From: Gemmatimonadota bacterium
GTDB lineage: Bacteria; JBHIER01; G020348925
DNA length: 49,022 nt
Assembly: GCA_020348925.1 (NCBI GenBank)
Contig: CP070758.1
Coordinates: 3,056,904-3,105,925, forward strand
Reading direction: 5' to 3'
The notes beneath the pieces are model-generated. The model had not been told where the DNA came from, made no database searches, and was given only the letters and a program-made list of their open reading frames with translations. This document shows, piece by piece, positions 25,971 through 34,100 of this stretch (position 1 is its first letter; each line of letters begins with the position of its first letter). Made by a program: the position numbers and the translations under genes.

Positions 25971-26378
25971 TTGTCCCCCGCAACAAACCGTTTGAACAGG
26001 AAGACACATATCCTTACGCTCGGGGATAAGCTCCTCATGGGGGCACTCTTGATTTTCGGATTGGTGTGTCTTTTCGTCTTCCCGGGAAAACGGTCGGTCG
26101 GGACATACGGCCTCATTGAATCGGGGGGGAATATGATCCGTCGCGTGGATCTCTCGTTGGACCAGGAAGTGTCGGTGTTCGGACCACTGGGTGCAACGGT
26201 TGTTGAGGTGAAGAACGGTCAGATTCGGGTGAAACAATCACCGTGTCCTCATCAATTCTGCGTGAACATGGGATTCAAGGAGAAAGACGGGGATGTTATC
26301 GCCTGCATTCCGAATAGGGTCGTCGTGCACGTTGAGGGGAGCCAAAAGGCCGGGACAGTTAACGGAGTGACACGGTAG
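25971..26378 (+). CDS. NusG domain II-containing membrane-anchored protein
   Basis: 135 aa, start TTG at 25971 (the frame closes at the preceding stop 25962-25964, so the only other choice is the ATG at 26037, inside the membrane helix). A transmembrane helix at about 20-38 is followed by a small beta domain of the NusG-KOW/domain II type with SPCPHQFCVNMG, a conserved cysteine motif. Such proteins are commonly encoded next to Gx-transporter/HepS-I genes, as here. Function unknown, probably a partner of that membrane protein. Confidence 0.82.
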   Translation: MSPATNRLNRKTHILTLGDKLLMGALLIFGLVCLFVFPGKRSVGTYGLIESGGNMIRRVDLSLDQEVSVFGPLGATVVEVKNGQIRVKQSPCPHQFCVNMGFKEKDGDVIACIPNRVVVHVEGSQKAGTVNGVTR

Positions 26379-26379
26379 G

Positions 26380-26949
26380 GTGAAGAAGGATGTGGCCTTG
26401 GATGCCAGGAAAATAGTCCGTATCGCCTTTCTTGTAACGGTGGGTTTGGCTCTTTTTGTTCTGGAGACGGCTGTGCCGAGACCATTACCCTGGTTGCGAG
26501 TGGGCTTGGCCAACAGTGCAACACTCCTGGCTCTCTTTCTCTTGGGGGTCAGAGAAGCCTTCGTTGTTGCCCTGGTGAGGTCCGTATTGGGTTCGTTCAT
26601 CGTCGGGGGCCTTTTCAATCCGTCTTTTGTATTCTCCTTCTTTGGAGGCCTGGCAAGCGTGAGCGTCATGGCCATTGTTTACGCATATTTCAGGGGGATA
26701 TTCAGCGTTGTCGGTATCAGCGTTTGGGGAGCCTTCGTTCACAATATCGTCCAGCTTACAATGGCGCTGTTTCTCTTTGTTCGTCGATGGGAGCTGCTTT
26801 TTCTGTTGCCGTATTTCGTTTTTTCCACAGTGGCCACAGGTTTTTTGACGGGGATTCTTATTTTTTTCCTTCTCAAGCGTATCGCTGGGGCGGAGCATGT
26901 TCGTGTCCCCTTCTCAGGTGCAGAAATCGAAGAGGATCAATTTGTTTAA
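26380..26949 (+). CDS. Gx transporter family / heptaprenyl diphosphate synthase component I-like membrane protein
   Basis: 189 aa, start GTG one base after the previous stop, so translation is coupled. It has about five hydrophobic helices and the conserved pattern VGLANSATLLALFLLG, LVRSVLGSFIVGGLFNPSF, FSFFGGLAS and GAFVHNIVQL. The family was once named heptaprenyl synthase component I, but its ECF-transporter-like S-component look suggests a membrane uptake role, possibly for a lipid or cofactor precursor. The pairing with NusG domain II protein is conserved in many anaerobes. The substrate cannot be told from sequence. Confidence 0.85.
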   Translation: MKKDVALDARKIVRIAFLVTVGLALFVLETAVPRPLPWLRVGLANSATLLALFLLGVREAFVVALVRSVLGSFIVGGLFNPSFVFSFFGGLASVSVMAIVYAYFRGIFSVVGISVWGAFVHNIVQLTMALFLFVRRWELLFLLPYFVFSTVATGFLTGILIFFLLKRIAGAEHVRVPFSGAEIEEDQFV

Positions 26950-26984
26950 GATCTTAAAATCTATAAATTTTATAATAATTTTGG

Positions 26985-27013
26985 TTGACACAAAAAGATT
27001 TTTATGTTATTTT
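26985..27013 (+). promoter_or_regulatory. sigma70-type promoter of valS
   Basis: A perfect TTGACA (26985-26990) and TATTTT (27008-27013) at 17 bp spacing, in an AT-rich gap. The start of transcription would be near 27020, leaving a leader of only about 25 nt, too short for a T-box. Confidence 0.7.
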
Positions 27014-27044
27014 GCACTGTGAATATAATTATTGGAGGAGCTCT

Positions 27045-29717
27045 ATGGAGGGCAAAAAGCTGGCCACTCGCTATGACCCGAAAAACGTCGAGGAGAAACG
27101 ATATTCCCTGTGGGAACAACAGGGGCTGTTTCATGCTGAAGTCAACCCGGGAAAAGTTCCTTTTTGTGTAGTCATACCGCCCCCGAATGTAACGGGAAGT
27201 CTGACCATGGGGCATGTCATGGACAATACCCCTCAGGATATCATTGTGAGATGGCGGAGAATGCAAGGTTTTGAGACGCTGTGGGTTCCTGGGACCGATC
27301 ATGCTGGCATCGCGACGCAAAATGTGGTCGAAAGACAACTGGCCACAGAGGGTCAATCGAGACATGACCTGGGGCGCGAACAGTTTTTAGAGCACGTCTG
27401 GGCATGGAAAAAGAGTTACGGCGGTCGCATTACCCAACAACTGAAGCGTTTGGGATGTTCCTGTGATTGGCAACGGGAACGCTTTACCATGGACGAGGGA
27501 TTGTCCGCCGCCGTCCAGGAGGCCTTCATCCGTCTTTTCGAGAAGGGGCTCATCTACAGGGGCAAGTACATCATCAACTGGTGCCCTCGGTGTCAAACAG
27601 CGCTCTCCGACGAGGAAGTGGAGCATAAGGAGATGCACGGCAATCTGTGGTACATCAGGTATCCGGTGGTGCAAGGCGAAGAACACATCGTGGTCGCCAC
27701 AACTCGCCCTGAAACCATGTTAGGAGATACGGCCGTCGCTGTCAATCCGAAGGACGACCGGTACCGGCATCTTGGGAGCAGACGGATCCTTCTTCCGATT
27801 GTGAACAGAGAAATTCCGGTCATTCAGGATGATTTCGTCGATCCTGAGTTCGGCACCGGTATCGTGAAAGTGACACCGGCCCACGATCCGAATGATTTCG
27901 AGTTGGGCAGGAACCACAACCTGGAATCGGTGGTCGTCATGAACGAAAATGGGACGATGAATGAGAATGCGGGTGCGAGATACGCAGGGATGGACCGGTT
28001 CGAATGTCGAGAGGTGCTGGTCGAGGATCTCCAGAAGCAGGAGCTTCTGGAAAAGATTGAAACCCATATCCATTCTGTCGGCCATTGCTACCGCTGTCAC
28101 ACGATGGTTGAACCGTATCTCTCGGACCAGTGGTTCGTTAAGATGAAACCCCTGGCCGAGCCGGCCCTACAAGCCGTCCGGGATGGTCGTATTCGCTTCT
28201 TCCCGTCGCGATGGGCGTCTGTCTACCTTGACTGGATGGAGAACATCCGGGATTGGTGTATCTCGCGCCAAATCTGGTGGGGGCATCGTATTCCGGTGTG
28301 GTATTGCCAAAAGTGTCCTGAGGTACTGGCCGCACGGGGTGTCCCCCAGAGTTGTCCGCGGTGCGGAGGATCAGATCTGAGACAGGATGAGGATGTCTTG
28401 GACACGTGGTTTTCATCTTGGCTGTGGCCGTTCTCGACATTGGGTTGGCCGGACGACACTCCTGAATTGAAGTACTTCTATCCGATCTCTTTTCAAAATT
28501 CCGGTTACGATATTATCTTTTTCTGGGTGGCGCGCATGATTATGGCTGGGTTTGAATTTATGGGCCACCTTCCTTTCCCTGAGATATACATCCACGGCAT
28601 GGTCAAGGACGAACGGGGGAGGTGGATGAGCAAATCCCTGGGGAATTCGCCAGATCCTTTAGAAATTATTGAGAAATTCGGAGCCGATGCCGTCAGGTTC
28701 TCCATGGTGCTTATTACGGCTCAAGGACAGGATGCCTTCTTCTCGGAGGAGAAAGTGGTCATCGGTCGGAATTTTGCCAATAAGATATGGAACGCCTCCC
28801 GTTTGATACTCATGAACTCCGAGGATTTCAAGCCCGACGGCCCGGAACCCGAAGAGTTGTCATTGACATTGTCCGACAGGTGGATCCTGAGTCGACTGCA
28901 CCGAACGGTTGGGAACGTCACAGAGTCCTTGACCCAATACCGATTCAACGAAGCGGCACAAATTCTCTATGACTTCGTCTGGCACCAGTATTGTGATTGG
29001 TATTTGGAACTCATCAAACCGAGGCTCTACGGGCAGGATGAACAAGAGCGAAGAACCGTTCAGTATATTGCACTTGTTGTGCTTGACGGATTTTTACGAT
29101 TACTGCATCCCTTTATGCCCTTCATCACTGAGGAGATCTGGCAGGAGGTGAAGGATCGAGTGAAGCATCAAGGACAAAGCATCGTCATCGCCCCCTGGCC
29201 GCAGGCGGAGGGGCGCCGCCTCGATGCAGCGGTTGAGCGGGAAATGGAAACGGTGCAAAAGGTTGTTGTGGCCATCCGGAATATGAGAGGTGACATGAAT
29301 ATTCCTCCGGGTCAACAGGTGCGGATTCTGATCTCCGGTGACGGCCAGAGAGATCTTGAAACCATTGAACACTGCAAGGAGTACGTGCTGCATCTGGCCA
29401 AGGTGGAGAACCTTGATATCGGCCGCGGGGTGAAGAGACCGAAGAATGCTTGCAGTGCTGTCGTCGGTGAGCTCGAAGTTTTCCTCCCTCTTGAGGGTGT
29501 TATCAATCTGGAAGTGGAGCGGAAACGTCTGGAGCTCGAGATTGACCGAATATCCGGCCAATTGGAAAATGCGGAAAAGAAGTTGCAGGATGAGAATTTC
29601 GTGCACCGGGCGCCGCAGGAGGTTGTCGATCGAGAGCGTCTGAAGCGAGAGGACTACGAGACCAGTCTCAAAAAATTGCACAGAAATCTGGAGATCCTGA
29701 CGGTCTCAAAAAACTGA
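27045..29717 (+). CDS. valS: valyl-tRNA synthetase
   Basis: 890 aa from the ATG at 27045, with GGAGGAG about 5 nt upstream. Class I synthetase that charges tRNA-Val with editing. PPPNVTGSLTMGH (about 45-57) is the HIGH region, WMSKSLGN at about 526-533 the KMSKS loop. The editing domain is shown by TTRPETMLGDTAVAVNP, and GTDHAGIATQ follows the HIGH region. Two zinc-type cysteine sets (CPRC in WCPRCQTALSD; SCPRCGGSD) are present. The C-terminal ValS coiled coil (about 820-885, VERKRLELEIDRISG onward) is complete. The first His of HIGH is Thr and the first Lys of KMSKS is Trp. Confidence 0.96.
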   Translation: MEGKKLATRYDPKNVEEKRYSLWEQQGLFHAEVNPGKVPFCVVIPPPNVTGSLTMGHVMDNTPQDIIVRWRRMQGFETLWVPGTDHAGIATQNVVERQLATEGQSRHDLGREQFLEHVWAWKKSYGGRITQQLKRLGCSCDWQRERFTMDEGLSAAVQEAFIRLFEKGLIYRGKYIINWCPRCQTALSDEEVEHKEMHGNLWYIRYPVVQGEEHIVVATTRPETMLGDTAVAVNPKDDRYRHLGSRRILLPIVNREIPVIQDDFVDPEFGTGIVKVTPAHDPNDFELGRNHNLESVVVMNENGTMNENAGARYAGMDRFECREVLVEDLQKQELLEKIETHIHSVGHCYRCHTMVEPYLSDQWFVKMKPLAEPALQAVRDGRIRFFPSRWASVYLDWMENIRDWCISRQIWWGHRIPVWYCQKCPEVLAARGVPQSCPRCGGSDLRQDEDVLDTWFSSWLWPFSTLGWPDDTPELKYFYPISFQNSGYDIIFFWVARMIMAGFEFMGHLPFPEIYIHGMVKDERGRWMSKSLGNSPDPLEIIEKFGADAVRFSMVLITAQGQDAFFSEEKVVIGRNFANKIWNASRLILMNSEDFKPDGPEPEELSLTLSDRWILSRLHRTVGNVTESLTQYRFNEAAQILYDFVWHQYCDWYLELIKPRLYGQDEQERRTVQYIALVVLDGFLRLLHPFMPFITEEIWQEVKDRVKHQGQSIVIAPWPQAEGRRLDAAVEREMETVQKVVVAIRNMRGDMNIPPGQQVRILISGDGQRDLETIEHCKEYVLHLAKVENLDIGRGVKRPKNACSAVVGELEVFLPLEGVINLEVERKRLELEIDRISGQLENAEKKLQDENFVHRAPQEVVDRERLKREDYETSLKKLHRNLEILTVSKN

Positions 29718-29729
29718 GGAATTGAACCC

Positions 29730-31112
29730 ATGATGAAAAAGATGAAGAACATACAGAGAGCGTCCTGGAGTTTGTGGTTTCTGTGCGTCGTATTTGCGAC
29801 CCCTATCTGGGGAGAACCTCAGAGGGATATCGCCGTTACCATATACAATAACAATTTGGCCTTGGTCAGGGATGTCCGACCCCTTTCGATAGAGAGGGGT
29901 ATCGTCGAGGTCAAATTTACCGACGTTGCCTCCCAAATAGACCCAACCTCCGTGCACTTTACGTCCCTGACGGCACCGGAGAGCGTTACGATTTTGGAAC
30001 AGAATTACGAGTATGATCTTGTGAGTCCCAGCAAGATTTTGGAAAAGTATATCGATAAGAGCATCCGGGTCTTCACTGAAGGCGATAAGGTTTTCGAAGG
30101 GATATTGCTCAGTTCCCAGGAGACGCATATCGTCCTTTCGGATCCAGATGGCGGGATCAGAACCCTTCAGGGCACATCTGTTCTGCATATCGAATATCCG
30201 GCGCTCCCGGAGGGATTCATCACCCGCCCGACACTGCTTTGGTTGTTACAAAACGATCGGGCGGGTCGGCATCAGACCGAAGTGAGTTATTTGACGCGCG
30301 GAGTAAACTGGCACGCCGAGTATGTCGCTGTTGTCAATCAGAACGACACACAGCTTGACCTGGGGGGGTGGGTATCGATCGAGAATACATCAGGGGCGAC
30401 TTACGAAGATGCGAAGCTGAAACTCATTGCTGGTGATGTTCACAGGGTAGAGGAGAGGAAACCCACGCCCCTCTACCGGGCCAAAGCCGATCTGGCTGTT
30501 TCAGCAGCTCCCCAATTCGAGGAGAAAGCGTTCTTCGAATATCATATGTATACCCTACAACGACGAGCAACCATCAAAGATAAGCAGATTAAACAGATGT
30601 CCCTTTTCCCGAACGCCCGGGTCGAAGTGACCAAGATCTTCACTTACGATGGAAGGCAGGACGACAAGAAGGTTCGGGTCAACTTGGAATTTCAGAACAG
30701 CTCAGAGGCTGGCTTAGGCCTTCCGCTGCCGAAAGGGAAAGTCCGGGTCTACAAGCAGGATGAGGACGAATCGCTTCAGTTCATCGGTGAAGATCTCATC
30801 GATCACACGCCGAAAGATGAACGGGTCAGGGTTTATCTGGGGAATGCTTTTGATGTCGTCGGAGAGCGAAGTGTTCAAGAGCACGAAAGAATCAGTGATC
30901 GAGTCCGGGAGGAGGAAGTGGAGGTGAAACTGAGAAACCACAAGGATGATGCTATTACGATTATTGTCGTGGAACATCTCTACGGTGATTGGAAAATATT
31001 GATCAGTTCTCATGAATATCGAAAAAAGGATGCAAGGACCATTGAATTTGATGTCCCTGTTCCCAAAGATTCTGAATCCATTGTGACATATAGGGTAAGA
31101 TACACGTGGTAG
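29730..31112 (+). CDS. exported DUF4139 domain protein
   Basis: 460 aa with a signal peptide (about 1-28, ending near WGEPQRD). The mature part starts VTIYNNNLALVRDVRPLSIERG, and the central part with TRGVNWHAEYVAVVNQ matches the DUF4139 family of secreted beta-rich proteins; C-terminal YRVRYTW ends a Mucoidy-inhibitor-A-like domain. It starts 12 bp after valS and may be read through from it, although the functions are unrelated. No enzyme motif is recognisable. It lies just before the giant surface proteins and may be exported with them. Confidence 0.82.
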   Translation: MMKKMKNIQRASWSLWFLCVVFATPIWGEPQRDIAVTIYNNNLALVRDVRPLSIERGIVEVKFTDVASQIDPTSVHFTSLTAPESVTILEQNYEYDLVSPSKILEKYIDKSIRVFTEGDKVFEGILLSSQETHIVLSDPDGGIRTLQGTSVLHIEYPALPEGFITRPTLLWLLQNDRAGRHQTEVSYLTRGVNWHAEYVAVVNQNDTQLDLGGWVSIENTSGATYEDAKLKLIAGDVHRVEERKPTPLYRAKADLAVSAAPQFEEKAFFEYHMYTLQRRATIKDKQIKQMSLFPNARVEVTKIFTYDGRQDDKKVRVNLEFQNSSEAGLGLPLPKGKVRVYKQDEDESLQFIGEDLIDHTPKDERVRVYLGNAFDVVGERSVQEHERISDRVREEEVEVKLRNHKDDAITIIVVEHLYGDWKILISSHEYRKKDARTIEFDVPVPKDSESIVTYRVRYTW

Positions 31113-31192
31113 GTATGTGCCCTATGGATTTTTCGAATACTTTTTTGAATCGCTTTTCACTGCTGCAAAAAAGAAAGGAGTTTAAGAGTATT

Positions 31193-34100
31193 ATGGTACG
31201 AAGGATATGTTTCGGGGGTCTCCTCCTTTTGTTTCTCATCCCTTTTCGATCTCTCTGCGCTCAAGAAGCGACGTTGACGGTCCTGCCCGGATCAGGTGAG
31301 CGCGGTACGTCGGGAAATGGGGTTGAGATCGCCTTGGAAAATGACGGAAATCTGCAGCGTATTTTTTTCAATATACAGTTTGATCCGAACATTCTCACTG
31401 TCACTTCAGCGCAACCAGGTCCGCGCATTGACCTTGAAGTTGGTCTGGGATTTAACTGGAGCAGGCCGGAGTCAGGGACCGTCCGGGTTGCTCTCACCAC
31501 TGTTTCCGGGGTGCTCGTACCTCCCGGTGATGGAGTCATTGCGACCGTCTACTTCGAGGTTTCAGAGGATGCTCCTGTTGAACCCTCTCCGCTGACACTG
31601 TCTGGGGTCACGTTGTATGAAAGCGTGAGTCAGCTTGTGCCTGCGACTCTGGTGAACGGGCTCTTTTCGGTCTTCCTGTCCCCTCATCTTGGTGTGTCAG
31701 AAGATGGGCACGATTTCGGGGGTGTCTTAGTCGGTTCCTCAAATACGTGGACCCTGACGGTTTCAAATGCTGGCACTGATACACTGTTCGTGGACGGCTT
31801 GACGTCGTCCCACTCGGAATTTGACCTTGAGCTTCCGAGCTTTCCACAAGTTCTGATGCCGGACGAGAGTTTTGACGTCATTGTCACATTTACGCCCACC
31901 GAGATGGCCGCGGTGGCCGGATCCCTGCTGATCTTGAGTAACGATCCTGACGACACCGAATTCGCACTGCCTCTTTCGGGTGAAGGAATTTTACCGGATA
32001 TCGCCCTGTCACACAGTAGTTACGACTTCGGCAACGTTCCCTTGGCTTCGGCAGTCGAGTGGATATTCACCATTTACAACGAAGGCACAGCTCCGCTGCT
32101 CGTAACGGATGTTTCGACCGATCACCCGGCCTTTTCCGTCCTCTCACCGAACTTCCCTCAGCTTATCGGTGAGGGCGACAGTCTCGAAGTGACCGTCGCC
32201 TTTCAAAGCGAGACAGAGGGAGCGGAATCGGCAACGCTGACTGTGCGCAGCGCGGATCCTGATGAGGGCACACTCAGGATCTCACTGTCGGCTGAGGCGG
32301 TGAAGATGCCGGATATTGAAGTGGCGGACACAAGCCATGATTTTGGGCAGCTGCTCGTCCAAACTTCCTCCGAGTGGGTGTTGGGGATCACGAATGCCGG
32401 GAGTGAGCAATTGATCATTTCTCGCATTGAGTTCGACAGTGCCGATTTTCTCGTGATCTCACACGCCTTCCCGCAGTTTTTACCGGCTGGTGAGCGGCTT
32501 GATATCACCATCATGTTTACCCCTTCGGTGGTGGGGATCATATCGGCCCAGGCGACGATTGTGAGCGACGATCCTGATGAGGAGAATGTGATTGTATCCC
32601 TCTCCGGAGAAGGTGTTGCTCCAGATATCGCCCTCTCGGCGGCAGGTCATGATTTCGGTGGGGTGATCGTCGGCGACTCCGAAGAATGGGTTCTGACCAT
32701 CTCAAACGATGGGAGCGGGCCGTTAACGGTCAATTCGGTATCTTCAGACCATTCGGACTTCAGCGTGACATCGCCTTCATTTCCCCAGATGGTGGCCATA
32801 GGCGAAAACATTGACGTTACGATCACTTTTGAACCGACGGGACAGGGGACAGAATCGGCCACGCTCACGGTCTCCAGTAATGATCCCGATGAACCATCAG
32901 TGAGGCTTTCACTGGACGGCGAAGCGCTGGTTCCGGATTTGGAGGTATCAGCTCTCAGCTACGATTTTGGGGATGTTCTTATTGACAGTCTGTCCGTCTT
33001 GACGTTGGTCTTGACAAACGTCGGAACAGGCCCTGTAACGATTGCGGAAGTAGAAACGGGACATCCGGATGTGAGTGTCGCGTCCCCTTCCTTCCCTCGA
33101 ACCATTGAGGTTGGGAATTCTGTAAACCTCATACTTCATTACGTCCCAACCAGTCGGGGCTCGTTGGCGACCCAGTTGATCATTCGCTCGAACGATCCCA
33201 GTGAAGGGACGATGACTCTTGAACTCACCGGGATCGGAGCTCCCCCCATAACTCTATTGATCGAAAGGATAACGGGTGAACCCGGGGAACACAATCTGAC
33301 GATTCCGATAACTCTGGACAATGTCGTCCCTGTCGCCCACGCTGAATTTTCGATCCACTATGATTCGGCGATTTTGACCGTGACGGATGTGACACAATCT
33401 GGGCGAGGGGCCGACATGGGAACGTTCAGTTGGAGCGAGATTCATCCTGGCCAGATCGTTGTCCTTCTGTCCGATTTTAGCGGCCAGGTCATTCCTTATG
33501 GGATCGGTCCTATCGCGGAGCTGAGCGTGACGGTGTCGGAGTTGGCTCCACCGCGGACGATTTTTTTCACGTTCGCAGGGTTGGCATTTTTCGATGCATT
33601 CGGTCTGCCCTTCGAATCGAGGGCCCTCGATGGTCTCTTCACAGTCCTGGTCGAAGAGATTGCACTGCCGATCACTGCATATGACTTCGGGGAGGTCGGT
33701 GTGGCTCTTGCGGAAAGCTGGCCGATGCTGATCCAGAATGTGGGAACTCAGGAGCTCATCATCGACAGCACGATCTCGGACAATCCCGATTTCACCGTTA
33801 CGAGCCCTGTTTTTCCCGTGAGTATCCCTCCCTCTGGGAATATCGCGGTGACGGTCGTTTTCACCCCTTCAACTCTGGGCGAGAGAGTGGGCCACCTGAC
33901 CATCGCGAATAGCGATCCGGATGAGGGACAGGCTGTGGTCACGCTGAGGGGTGAAGGAACGGCGGTGGCTGTTCTGGAAGTTGGCGGTGGGTCGGGGGAG
34001 GCAGGGAGCACCGGCAACCTGATCGAAGTTCTTCTTCATAACAAGAGGGACGTCTTCGGATTTGAGTGTGTCCTGACGTTCGATGCGGAGAAACTTTCGG

